A stretch of DNA of 64,000 bases from Isoetes taiwanensis. Its lineage: Eukaryota > Streptophyta > Lycopodiopsida > Isoetales > Isoetaceae. The notes under the pieces were generated by a model. It did not search any database. It was given only the letters and a program-made list of their open reading frames with translations, and was not told the origin of the DNA. The translations under genes and the position numbers were made by a program. Shown piece by piece: positions 54,354-64,000 of this stretch (position 1 is the first letter of the stretch; each line of letters begins with the position of its first letter). The stretch is from contig JAJEKV010000053.1 in NCBI GenBank assembly GCA_021234155.1, positions 4,990,488 through 5,054,487 of the forward strand, given 5' to 3'.

Positions 54354-56406
54354 CATTAGAAAAAATTTGGGGTCTCGAATGGACCCCGTAACAGAAAATA
54401 AAATTAGTTTCCTTTTATTTCCACCTCATATACTTGTGCAATTATTATACAAAGATATGAAATCTTAAAGGTCTATTTGGAATATCTAGCAAGCATGCCA
54501 CATGTGTGTAGGTCAATTTGGCTCGTGCAAAAGAGATTTGCAAATTTTACAGAAGCCGTGTGCGAGCTGACGTCAACAGCAAAATTTATTCCTCTTCTGC
54601 TCTTCTGAGAAAACAATATCTTCTTCGCACGTTTTGGACTCAATGCTTCAAGCATTAGGTGATTTTCCGATAAGGCTACACCATCTTCTCATATTCTGAA
54701 CTCTATGATCCAATTATTTCATATTTATGAAATGGCTTTAGTAATCGCGTTTGTTAGTTGAGACAAGTTTATGTTTGAAAAGAAATCGAGATCCTACTTT
54801 ACTTCTTCACTGGCATGTATACAGGTTGTTTTGGTTTTGGTCTTGATTGAAGAAAGAAGTAAATCTTAAATGGTTATAGTGTTCACAGAAAGTTGTTTCG
54901 AGAGCCAAAAATTCTATTTAGAGGGGAATAACCATTTAGGTTTGTTGTCTATATGCATTACGGTGAGAACTCAGAGAAAAAAGGAAAAAAGTGATTAGAT
55001 TGTATCCTGCTTTGCACTTGTTGCATATCCATTCTTGATATCTTCCTTAGTCCATTTCAGGCCAAGCTAGATATTCACTTTTGGTTGATAGAACATTGTG
55101 GTGACATGCTTAAAAAATGCTAGCGATCAATGCAACTATTTATTGACTACTTAAACTGCTTGTTCAACATCTGAAGATCCAGTAAGCTTTACAAAGCTTG
55201 CACCTCTATTGATCACATAAAGGTAAAATAAACTATCTTTCTGCCAGAGACTAAGGAGATACAGCTCTATGAAATATAATTGTTTGAATTGAACCATATT
55301 TAATGCTGAATGACATACAGTCATGTCAAGAAGTCAATAAGAATTTTCAAATGCCTGCCAATGCAATTTTGAGATGCCGAAGAAAGATCTTTGACAGAGG
55401 ATGACCTGTTTGTGCATGGATACTGAATCTTTTTCTAACGTTGATCTTTGTTACGACCATGCATGTGTAATGCAATGCCTGGATTTCCACCATTCTGTAG
55501 AGCCCAATCATTGTAGTTTGAATCCACTTCTTGCAACCTGCCAGAAATGAATCGTCAATCAAACGCTCATTTACAGCTCAAAATAAAAAACAAAGGCTTT
55601 GCACCTTAAAGAGGATCTCGTCTTTCATCAAATCTTCTAAAATGAACTTATATCTAAATACACCTTTCAGGAGTTGAACCTGATTTGCCAATGAGCCTTT
55701 TGCATTGACATCATGCATCCAGCTTTATAAAGAGTATTTACCCGATGGAATGAGTTGCATTATACTTATGAACCAATATAAGAGGGCAATACATCGATCG
55801 TGACTGTTTTGTCTCTGATCTGGGATTGGGCATAAATCACAGAACAAAACAAGTTAATAAAAACACCAAAATTGATAACAAAAGGATATATTTTCATGCT
55901 AGTGCTTACCAGATCTATTGGGATGGTTGAACGATGCCAAAGCTTCTACCGTATCCATTAGGATGGTCGTATGAGAAGACGCTGTGCAGATAACCAAAAA
56001 AAACATTCATGGCTTCGACAATCGGAAGAATAGCTTCGTCGCACCTCTATCCATACCTAACCTTATTTCCTAATACTGCATCCTAAATCCACAACAATCC
56101 GCGGAAAGTTTTTACAATCCGCGGGAATTTTTAATTCTTAGCTCGCCTTTCAAGGACGTATATTTTGGAGAAGGGGCTCAATATCTCACGACCCTTTTAT
56201 CAAAATATTTAATGGGCCATTGGGACAAGTGACCATAGAAACACAGCCATGTGGATGCTACTTTATAAAACTTCAAAAAACCCTTTGCCACGTAGTATGC
56301 ATTACAAACAAAGGGCATGAGCTCCCATTGGTTGCCATAAAAAGCTGACGTGGATTTTTTGAATATCCATAATGGGCCCATATGAGATCCCATATTTTCT
56401 CTAATG
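54354..56406. mobile_element. 2053-bp inverted-repeat DNA element, CATTAG ends, no TSD
   Basis: The first 33 bases and the inverted last 33 match at 27 positions (CATTAGA, AAAAT, TGGG, TCTC and ATGG blocks). The flanks join exactly in the reading frame of ORF2 (VAL before, DIFDFV after), matching VALDVFDFAIP of E, so no bases were duplicated or lost. No transposase frame was seen; the interior is AT-rich with a 71-codon minus ORF (55347-55562) of no known type. A non-autonomous element. Confidence 0.85.
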
Positions 56407-56608
56407 GGATATCTTTGATTTTGTGGTACCCTACCGACGGCAGGGAAGATTAGCAGTGACTGCGGCCTACACTTCCGACCGCAGGGTGGAAGACTTGGTG
56501 ACAGCTTTGCAGGGCGGAACACCAACGAACATCCTCAGGAACTTGGGACGCTCGGTAGGAACGGCCCAGGTTAAGAAGTTCCTTGAGGATAACCCGTTAG
56601 ACTCTTGA

Positions 56609-56760
56609 TCGCGGAAGCATTGTAACTAAATTTTCTATATATATAAATACATTTTGTTTGGCATTCTAAATGTTTTTGTTGATGTATTTTGCTTCCACAA
56701 CTATATCAGCAAACACATATAATGCAATAAAACAAATAGAGCTAACCGTAAGGCTACGAT
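56609..56760 (+). other. AT-rich spacer between ORF2 and gag-pol of C
   Basis: Contains ctatatatataaataca near 56632, which may be a third TATA-like site. The equivalent spacer in E (about 45626-45775) is also AT-rich. Confidence 0.4.
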
Positions 56761-58000
56761 CTACTTGTGTATGCAGCTAGAGGTCCAGGAACAGCTGAAC
56801 AAGACCGGCGAGTCCATAGAGATGAAGAGACGCCGGCCAGACAGCTCCTAGCAAGGAACCTGTACGAAGAATTCGGTCCCATGACTCCCGAAGAGGAGAT
56901 GTCGCAGATGAGATATGATCTTAAGAGATAAAGGCCTTATTAGCAGCACAAGCAGCAGTTGGGCCAGACCACAACGTCCAGTTAGCGCAAGCAACACCTC
57001 GAAAGACGGGAAAGGATAAGAAGAAGAGCAAGAGAAGCAGGTTCCCTAGCACGGAAGCCTCCGACACAAGCTCGGATTCGGACTTTGATTCCGAGAAAGA
57101 GGTGGAACAGGTGCAGGACCGTAGAGACGGCAGACACAGGGACACAAGGACCTCAGACTATCAGAAGAAAGTAGACTCCGCACTGAGCAATGTGTGGAAG
57201 GCAAGAAAGCTCGAACAATTCTCAGGTGACAATCGGTCAGGCATGGAGGCAGAGGCCTGGCTGGACGAGATGAGGGAATATAGGAATGCATACGGAATGA
57301 AGGACGAAGACAAGGGCAGGGTGGCTACAGCCAACCTTAAAGGAGCAGCCAGGATATGGTGGAAGGGCTATGCCAAGGCCCATGGGTTGAGCAGGGATAG
57401 TGCAGATTCAAGAAATTTTCAAAGGCATTCAAGCGCCACTATGTGCCAAAGGAGCATAAATGCCACATGATGCAGCAATTCTATCGGCTATAGCAGGGCA
57501 ACAAGTTCGTGCAGAAATACACGGAAGAGTTCATGAAACTGAGGCTTTATGTGCCGAAGCTGAGTGAACGCCATGCAGTGGAAGGGTACATCGAGGGATT
57601 AAACGATGAGATAAGGAAGCTGGTAAGAGCAATCAACCCTCGAACAGTATCAGAAGTGGAATCGAAAGCAGTCAGCCTGCAAGGATCCGGGCCCTCAGAA
57701 CAGTGGGCAGAAATAGCAGTACTATCAGGATAAGGGCAAAGCATCGGGGAGTTATAGCCCTAGAGCAGCTAGTCCAGGACCAGCAAAGGCTCCATACAGT
57801 GGCAGTTATGGGAAGCAGCAGGAAAAGAAACAAGTATCCTTCAAAGATAAGCCGCAGCAAGAAGGGTCAAGCTACTCGAAAGTGGTGCGATCCTTTTTAC
57901 AAGCAATGCCTAAGGAGAAGAGGCAGGAGTGCATTGAGAAACAACTCTGCTTCAGGTGCTTCCAGCCAGGCCACAGAACTGCCCTTTTGTCATGAATGCG
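56761..58000 (+). pseudogene. element C gag: capsid and zinc knuckle
   Basis: The N-terminal part reads LARNLYEEFGPMTPEEEMSQ, a frameshift near 56930, then a coiled charged region and a Retrotrans_gag capsid domain (FSGDNRSGMEAEAWLDEM, RNAYGMKDEDKG, LKGAARIWWKGYAKAHGL; then FKRHYVPKEHK in another frame, an amber at about 57494, and KYTEEFMKLRLYVPKL). The knuckle CFRCFQPGH lies near 57950 followed by a frame change and NCPF. No clear ATG decides the start. Confidence 0.85.
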
Positions 58001-58580
58001 GCATTAGCAGAGTTGGGTGGATGGGAGACTCCCTCTGACGACGACGGCGGAGAAGCACGCGACTTCATTCAGGGTGAGTGTCATATCTTTGCAGCCATAG
58101 ATTCAAACCAAGCAGAAAATCAGTATCAGGTAATCTCCACAGTAGGGAAGGCCAAGGTCAAGTCTTTTATAGTCCTGATAGATACGGGGAGCACCCACAA
58201 CTTTGCGTCTCCAAGAATTTGAGATGTTGAAGCTCAAGCCGTTGAAGTCAAAGCTGAGACCCGCGGTGTTAGCAAGCGGGGCAGTGAGACACACGGCAGG
58301 CAAGAGGATAAATTTTGACATCGATTTGCCAGGTATCAACATCCAAATGGGAGCGGAAGTGATGAACATTGGGAAGTATGATTTGATCATCGGCATGGAG
58401 TACCTCGCTCCAGCAAAGGCCATCATCGACTGTGGGAACCGTAAAGTGACCTTGATGGTGCCCAACGGTAAAATCATAGAAATTGCAGGTAAGGAAGTTG
58501 TTCCTATCATACAGTGTATGTCTAGTAAGCGGCTGCTCAAGGGTGCTCAGCAAATTACCAAAACAGGTAGCTAAATTGGT
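58001..58580 (+). pseudogene. element C protease
   Basis: CHIFAAIDSNQAENQYQVIS and the active site FIVLIDTGSTHNFASPRI, a frame change at about 58215, then INFDIDLPGINIQMGAEV and GKYDLIIGMEYLAPAKAIID. A retropepsin in the usual position between gag and RT. Confidence 0.88.
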
Positions 58581-59960
58581 AAAGGAGTTCCACAATCTCT
58601 TCCTAGACGAGATCAAGCAGGTTCCTCCTTACAGGGGAGTCGAGTGTGAGATAGCACTCGAACCAGATACGAAGCCGACGAGCAAAGTGCCGCACAGGAT
58701 GACAACGCAAGAGCTAGCCGAGTTGAAGAAACAATTGCAGGAGTTGCTTCACCTAGGGTTCATTAGACCTAGCGTCTCACCATTTGGGGCACCCATCCTT
58801 TTTGTGAAGAAGAAGGATGGCAGCTTGAGGATGTGCATAGATTACAGGCAGCTAAACAAGCACATCATCAAGAATAAGTATGCACTCCCTAGATCGGACG
58901 ACCTGATGGATCAGCTCCAAGGCGCGAAGGTTTTCTCCAAGATAGACCTGAGGTCAGGGTACCATCAGATCAGGATTAAGGAAGAAGGCGTCCACAAAAC
59001 AGCATTCAAGACCAGGTATGGGCATTACGAGTTCACTGTAATGCCGTTTGGCTTGTCAAACGCCCCAGCAACGTTCATGAGGCTTATGAACGATATCTTC
59101 AGGGAATTTTTGGATACTTTTGTCATAGTATTCTTTGATGATATTCTGATGTACAGCAAATCCCTGGAAGAACACGTGCAACACCTAAGGAAAGTGCTTT
59201 CGAGAAGCTAAGAAGGCACGGTTATGCGCTAAGTTGTCGGTGCCGCCTTCGCGAATCCGGAGAGGGTAGAATATCGGGGCACGTGATCTCAGCGGAGGGA
59301 TTTTGGCGGATCCCACGCCAAGATCGAAGCGATCATACATTGGCCGGCCAAGAAGAAACATCGCAGGTCGAAGCTTTCTCGGCCTAGCAGGGTATTATAG
59401 GAAGTTCGTGAAGAACTTTGCAAAAATAGCGGCCCCGCTAACGGATTTGACGAGGGCGAAAAAAGTAAAGGATTGGGCAGATCACTGGCAGAAGAAAGCC
59501 CAAGCAGGATTCGAAATGTTGAAGGAAGGTTTGACAACCGCCCCTCCCCGACCCGCCGGACCGAGAAGGACAAACTTGTGGCGACGGATGCAAGTAAAAT
59601 TGCCACAGGTGCAGTATTGATGCAGGAGGAGCGGGTAGTGGCTTATGACTCCCGGAAGATGAACGACGCCGAAACGCGCTACCCGAATCATGACCAAGAG
59701 TTGCTTGCAGTTGTCAGAGCACTGAGAATTTGGAGGCACTACCTGTTGGTAAGGAAGTTCCAGCTGGACACGGATCATCAGAGCCTCCAATACGTGTTCA
59801 CGCAACCACATCTCAACCTGAGGCAGCGAAAGTGGATGGAGTTCCTCGAATAATACGATTTTGTTATAGTTTATAAGCTGGGGAAGCTCAATGTGGTAAC
59901 AGATGCACTTTCAAGGCATCCTCTGACACAATCTCGACGCTCACCAGCGACTTCGGAAAG
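58581..59960 (+). pseudogene. element C reverse transcriptase and RNase H
   Basis: [68 protein letters not shown] and the catalytic FFDDIL box (Phe where Tyr or Val-Tyr is usual; E has the same, so this is a family trait). After a damaged 59210-59380 stretch comes FLGLAGYYRKFVKNFAKIAA, then RNase H with VATDASKIATGAVLMQEER, RYPNHDQELLAVVRALRIWR and LDTDHQSLQY. A TAA interrupts at 59851. ADALSRHPL-like sequence ends the domain near 59930. Confidence 0.92.
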
Positions 59961-61409
59961 AAGATTGAAGAAACCTTGCCGACAGATGCAGACTTCAAAG
60001 AAGTGTAGGCGAGCGTGCAAGGAGGCAAGAACAGATGAGGAGAGGGAGACCTTCAAGAATTTTAAGAAGGAAGGTAACCTTTTATACCATAAGAATAAGT
60101 TGTGTGTGCCTGAATCATCAGGAGTGAGGAAGTTGATTCTCCACGACACCCACAACAGTCCAATAGCTGGCCACGCAGGATTTATGAAGACATATTTCAA
60201 AGTGCGCAACAGTTATTATTGGCCAGGGATGAAGAGGCAGATAGCTCGCTACATCAAAGAGTGTCAACTGTGTCAGCAGACGAAGGCAGAGCATCTTCGA
60301 ATTCAAGGAGCATTGGAATCATTAGCGGCGCCGAACGCTAAGTGGGAAGTCATCAATATGGACTTCATAACAGGGCTCCCGAGGACAGCAAGAGGAAAAG
60401 ATGCCCTGATGGTTGTGGTTGTGGTCGACAAGCTGTCGAAGATGGCACACTTTGTGCCTTGCAGGACCACCGACACAACCTTGGACAACGGCTCTCTTCA
60501 TCAAGGAAATCTTCAGGCTCCATGGTATGCCGAGAGAGATCATCTCCGACAGAGACCCGAAGTTCATGAGTGCCTTTTGGCAGGATCTTTTTGCGACGAT
60601 CCAGATGAAACTGTCCATGAGCACGGCCTATCATCCTCAGACAGATGGGCAAACAGAACGGACCAACAGAATCTTGGAAGATATGCTAAGAAACTATGTC
60701 TGGAACAAGCAGAGTAAGTGGGAAGATTACATTCACTTGGTTGAGTTCGCTTATAATAGCACCAAGCAGGAATCATCCTAGATGTCGCCGTTCATGATCA
60801 ACTACGGCTACCAATGTCTAATTCCAGACACTTGGCACAATCCTGTGTCAAAGGTAGAGGTTTCACAGCAAATGTTGGCCGACATGCAGCAGCTGGTAGA
60901 AGAGGTCCGAGGATATCTTCTTGCAGCAAGGAGTCAACAAAAGAGCGTCGCCGACAAGCACCAGACGGTCAGAGAGTTCCAGGTTGGCGACAACATTTGA
61001 CTCAAGATCAAAGTGAAGCAGGCAAAGCTCCGCATCGAAAATTGTAAGAAGCTTGCTCCAAGGTGGGCTGGCCCCTTCAGAATAGCCAAGAGAGTAGGTA
61101 ACCACCCATGTGAGTTTGCTAAAGAAGCATACTCCAAACCCAGAAGAAGTCTTGGACACGCCAACGTTGTTGGAAATGACAGAAGAGCGGCTAGAGATAG
61201 TCCCAGACTTGATCCTTGATAAGGCAATCAGGAAGACAAGGAGATCAGAGTTTCTCCAATATTTGGTCAAGTGGAAACACTGGCCGGTGGAAGACGCGAC
61301 ATGGGTACTTAAGAAGGACCTGATAAGGCAGTACCCACAGTTCATGGAGCAATGGGACGGCAAGGTCATCTCCGAAGTAATCGGCTCAGGCATGTCGATT
61401 TACGTTTAG
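59961..61409 (+). pseudogene. element C integrase with C-terminal chromodomain
   Basis: Zinc-binding part HDTHNSPIAGHAGFMKTYF and CQLCQQTK, core NMDFITGLPRTARGKD, a frame change, [17 protein letters not shown], and MSTAYHPQTDGQTERTNRIL, so D, D and E are present. Amber codons at about 60007 and 60779-60781, TGA at about 60998. The chromodomain spans 61212-61352 (AIRKTRRSEFLQYLVKWKHW, then VEDATWVLKKDLIRQYPQF). Stop at 61407-61409. In chromoviruses this domain reads histone H3 methylation and guides integration. Confidence 0.92.
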
Positions 61410-62354
61410 ATTAATTTCATGTGTAGTTAAGATTAATCTATGCATGCAGCCTATGCTAGGTATGGGTTGCATGCGTAATTACCGATGATGGGACCACTAC
61501 GGTGATCTCTAGGACGTGGTGTAATGTCATTGTAGGCATGACCGCGGTTTTGCTTGAATTAGTTACGCAAATAGTGAACATGAGCAATGTTGCACCGTAA
61601 TGTAAGCATGTCCATAGGGGAAGGACATGCGATTAAAGGTAGAAGTGAACATGGGCGAGGATGAGATTATCAGGGATGTTCTCTAGCTTAAACCCTTGGG
61701 GCCATGATGCACTGGGGTATGCATGATCAGGGAGGTCATGCATAAGGTAGCACCCAATCATGGGCTATGATAGGATCGTCTTAAACGACCCTTACGCTTA
61801 AACCCTCACGGGCTATGATCAAGTGCGTGGTATAGGCATTATAGGCGCTATCTCCACGGCCACGATGGAAGAAGCATCCTCTTCCTACGCCGGGAGATTA
61901 GTCATGCATTCATTTAGTTAATTAGATGGGTGGTTACCTTATAACCATAATTTTATTAATAATTAAAATGGTACTAACGTAGTATCGACCTGCAGGCCAA
62001 TAGAGCGCTCCGGAGGGCAAGGAGGTCGAGCTACGAAGACTTGCAACACAATTTTTGTTGGAATGTGTTGCAAGGAATGAAGAGTACCTCGAAGGATAAT
62101 TGTATATGAAATTGTTAAATCTTGATAAACTTAAATGTTGTATTAAGTGAGGCTAGTAAGTACCTTGCTTTAATGAAGTTATGAATTGATAAGTTATTGG
62201 GATAATGTAATGTCGTAGTAATGTTTTAAATATTACCTTAGAGTAATTCTAATAATTGTGTGAGTAAAATAATAAATTGTATGCATCAAGTTGGTTGCGG
62301 GACAAGAAGATCCCAAGGTGGGGAGACCCACGATGCTGCGGACATCATCATTTC
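61410..62354 (+). other. 3' untranslated region of C
   Basis: About 945 bp without a reading frame. Direct relative of 39979-40845 of E. A first copy of the purine phrase aaggtggggaga lies at 62315-62326. Confidence 0.75.
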
Positions 62355-62367
62355 AAGGTGGGGAGAA
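62355..62367 (+). promoter_or_regulatory. polypurine tract of C
   Basis: AAGGTGGGGAGAA, directly before the 3' LTR; the primer for plus-strand DNA synthesis. Confidence 0.85.
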
Positions 62368-63902
62368 TGTGACGTTCCAGCACAGTATACGGTCCCAGGA
62401 CGTATACTGTACTGCATCATCACGCGTACACGCCACCCCGATTGACGTGTACACCGATGTGTAGCTAAGCAAGTAGCACCCTAGGGGGCAACTTGCAAGT
62501 GTGTGCACATTTATTCATGTGTACACTTTAGCCACTTAATTAATATAGGCAAGTGGGCCACATCCATTTATCCCACAAGCCCAAAGGTTAATGGAAACCC
62601 TAGCCCTAACTTATAGCCTATATAAGGCATCTGAAACCCTAACTTTCCATTTTCATCCACAGCCTTCTAGAGCTCCGTTTCGCTTACTCCAAGAGCCAAT
62701 CTTGACTCCCAAAGTCTGTCTGGGCAGCCTAGCTCATCAGCTTTCCCTTCCGGCTTCATTTTCAAGCAGTTCTGCAGCATGGACGCGTTCAGAGCAGGAG
62801 GAGCAAGCCAGGAATCAGGTATTTTGCCAATTCAATAGTCTAATCCGCCTCCCAGGCATAGTGTAAGTAGGTTTAGCCTATTGAATTGCCCATAGCAGCC
62901 ATCTAGACCTCTAGATATCAAGCCATAACTAAAGAACCTAACTTCTGTGATTTAGATTAAATCTTATTCTTTAGTTCTTCTATGGTATGTATGTGATGAT
63001 GATCTCTGTGGAATCATTGTATTGGGAAGGGGGGTAGAGCCTTAAAAGCCTAGTGGTTTGATGCTCCTAGCTAGCCCTCTTTAATGCACTATTAAATTCG
63101 GCCTGTGTACAAGAGCCACACCTGGTTGTGGGTGGAGGGGCCAGACTGGCTTACAAGGAGGTTCATGTCCTGACTCATGATGGTACTAAAGCCTATCGGG
63201 GACTATAGTGCACTAGACCTAATGCTCTGCCACTGCGTGCAGGCTTTGCATGGGTTCGACACTCTTGGGGTGGTGTACACCTTCCATGGAGTTCAGTCGA
63301 GTACGGGCAGTGGCCCTGTAGTCACCTTGAGTCAGCATGCCAACCTCTGGTGGGAGTAATCTCTACCTGCCCCATCGGAACTGGGGAGATGCAACCCAGG
63401 AGTAGCCCCTCTGGCTACGCATCCGGCGGGCTACAGTCAGGTCCCAAGACCTTTCAACCTACTCTGCAAAGTGTGCACAGGAGGGGCGGTTGGAGTGGAC
63501 TACCCTAAGCCATGCTCTTATGCCAGCCAAATCCATTTGCCATGAACTCTGTCTGCAATGACTTCTGGAGGCCCAAGCCGTCAGTCATCCCCCTTGAGTC
63601 TGAGCCTTGGGTAGAATCTCCATATGTGATGTACTGATCTCTGTCTATGCAGATATGTGGTGAGCCATCCTTCGTGATGGTCATGTGATATTGATGTATG
63701 TATACTTACATGTGTGTTACGCTTCCGCAGCTAGGTAGGCCCTGAGGGAGACAGGGTAAAATGACCCCTTCATTCTTCCCACTGGAACTCGTCAAGGTTG
63801 CAGTGATACGTGGAGGGCCTTGTATCAGCATGAAGCTGGTATGGGGGATGAACTCTTGTTTGTATACGGTGAGTGCACCGTATATGAGTAGGGGATGTCA
63901 CA
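62368..63902 (+). repeat. 3' LTR of C, complete (1535 bp)
   Basis: Starts TGTGACGTTCC and ends GATGTCACA. Near each end lies a palindrome with the same core: CAGTATACGGTCC/GGACGTATACTG (62383-62409) and TATACGGTG/CACCGTATA (63863-63884). A TATA-like TATATAAG is at 62619-62626. The frame 62591-62866 within it is not considered a gene. Confidence 0.95.
62619..62626 (+). promoter_or_regulatory. LTR TATA box
   Basis: TATATAAG in the context cctatataaggc, about 250 bp from the LTR start. The probable promoter for the full-length genomic RNA. Confidence 0.55.
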
Positions 63903-64000
63903 GTTCTGGAAGGATGGTAATAGATCTCTAAAACTTTGTTAATCCATGTCCATTAAATCTGAAACTTGACAATAAGTTTAATCCATTAGTAAGCAACTAT
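63903..64000. other. right flank of C with its target-site duplication
   Basis: GTTCT (63903-63907) repeats 19986-19990. The remaining 93 bp are AT-rich and show no gene. If the exon candidates at 19442-19811 are real, this is intron sequence. Confidence 0.8.

Larger units (their letters stand above)
52510..56608 (+). pseudogene. ORF2 of element C, unknown function, split by two insertions
   Basis: Exonic pieces 52510-53013, 53556-54353 and 56407-56608 add up to about 500 codons. The start MATIDFRRWYSA is in the same context as in E. Amber codons occur at about 52623 and 53588. Visible parts: AEADINAIFQVFQKEIDIQA, YFVPKQSLQAALGDVPNIAK, MDVDPLASSAEGQLL, LAPIIINGQEYLLLSDIQNL, a polar centre, VIHRKFSPRGEEGVFMLIAL, GFGRHARL and the C-terminal VGTAQVKKFLEDNP. 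No CCHC knuckle or enzymatic motif is visible. Between H3L and gag-pol, with its own TATA box, it may be a second accessory protein rather than capsid, since a normal capsid domain occurs downstream. Confidence 0.75.
19991..63902 (+). mobile_element. element C: Ty3/gypsy chromovirus with a histone H3-like ORF
   Basis: LTRs start TGTGACG and end CGTCACA or TGTCACA. The 5-bp TSD is GTTCT. A PBS complementary to initiator tRNA-Met is at 24539-24550 and a polypurine tract at 62355-62367. Order: 5' LTR (disrupted by element A), two palindromes, TATA box, H3L ORF (split by element E), two palindromes, TATA box, ORF2 (split by two inverted-repeat elements), gag-pol with PR, RT, RNase H, integrase and chromodomain, long 3' UTR, 3' LTR. 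Without the nested insertions it would be about 13 kb. The shared 214 bp of its two LTRs differ at roughly 4% of positions, so it is the oldest of the nested insertions. Confidence 0.95.

Noticed and set aside
62591..62866. 91-codon ORF in the 3' LTR of C
   Set aside because: It lies across the probable transcription start of the LTR and has no recognisable features.
1..64000. CRISPR arrays, operons, tRNA or rRNA genes
   Set aside because: None seen; gene content is that of a plant nuclear repeat region. The PBS sequences resemble tRNA ends but are not tRNA genes.

Overview
The window looks like a transposon-saturated stretch of a large plant nuclear genome. A decayed PPR gene relic, a plant-type L1 LINE (ORF1 with a CCHC knuckle, then EN-RT), Ty3/gypsy chromoviruses and a Tat-like Ty3/gypsy element all point to a land plant. 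The style of the PPR relic would suit a fern or lycophyte, but the species cannot be fixed from the sequence. No intact conventional host gene was found.

Layout. 1-960: broken PPR gene. 961-6347: AT-rich sequence with small tandem repeats. 6361-14301: a full-length minus-strand L1 LINE flanked by a perfect 13-bp target-site duplication (TSD). 14315-19990: mostly featureless, with a LINE C-terminal fragment and two weak exon candidates. 19991-63902: one large plus-strand LTR retrotransposon, called C here (TSD GTTCT). Nested in C are: a truncated chromovirus A inside its 5' LTR (20205-24481); a minus-strand sister copy of C, called E (26175-51496, TSD GAAGC); a Tat-like element D inside the 3' LTR of E (26677-38901, TSD TGGGG); a 542-bp foldback element (53014-53555); and a 2053-bp inverted-repeat element without a visible TSD (54354-56406).

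Main discovery. C and E belong to one chromovirus family of about 13 kb, and both carry an extra ORF upstream of gag that encodes a histone H3-like protein (H3L). It starts with the exact H3 tail MARTKQTARK, runs through a charged, proline-rich linker, and ends in an H3 histone fold (REIRHFQ, LLIP, LALQEAAE, FED, HAKRVT). In C the E insertion splits this ORF, with the halves at 25226-26174 and 51502-51830. In E it lies at 48016-49271 on the minus strand. The first ten codons of the two copies differ at five synonymous positions and encode identical residues, which indicates selection on the tail. A second extra ORF of about 500 codons without a recognised domain (ORF2) follows, then gag-pol ending in a chromodomain.

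Regulation. In both copies H3L and ORF2 are each preceded by the same module: two long imperfect palindromes of about 60-70 nt, then an identical TATAAATAG box 100-121 bp before the ATG. The palindrome arms differ between C and E but stay complementary. This suggests separate internal promoters for H3L and ORF2 besides the LTR promoter.

How it may work (inference). An element that carries both an H3 tail (K4 and K9 in context) and an integrase chromodomain could mark or mimic chromatin and then read that mark to steer integration. The fold has some CENH3-like signatures, so centromeric chromatin is one possible target. Both copies look dead: C has three amber codons in H3L plus nested insertions, and E has many frame breaks. 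Part of the E damage may be artefact, because sequence differences in 37-51 kb cluster at CAG/CTG sites.
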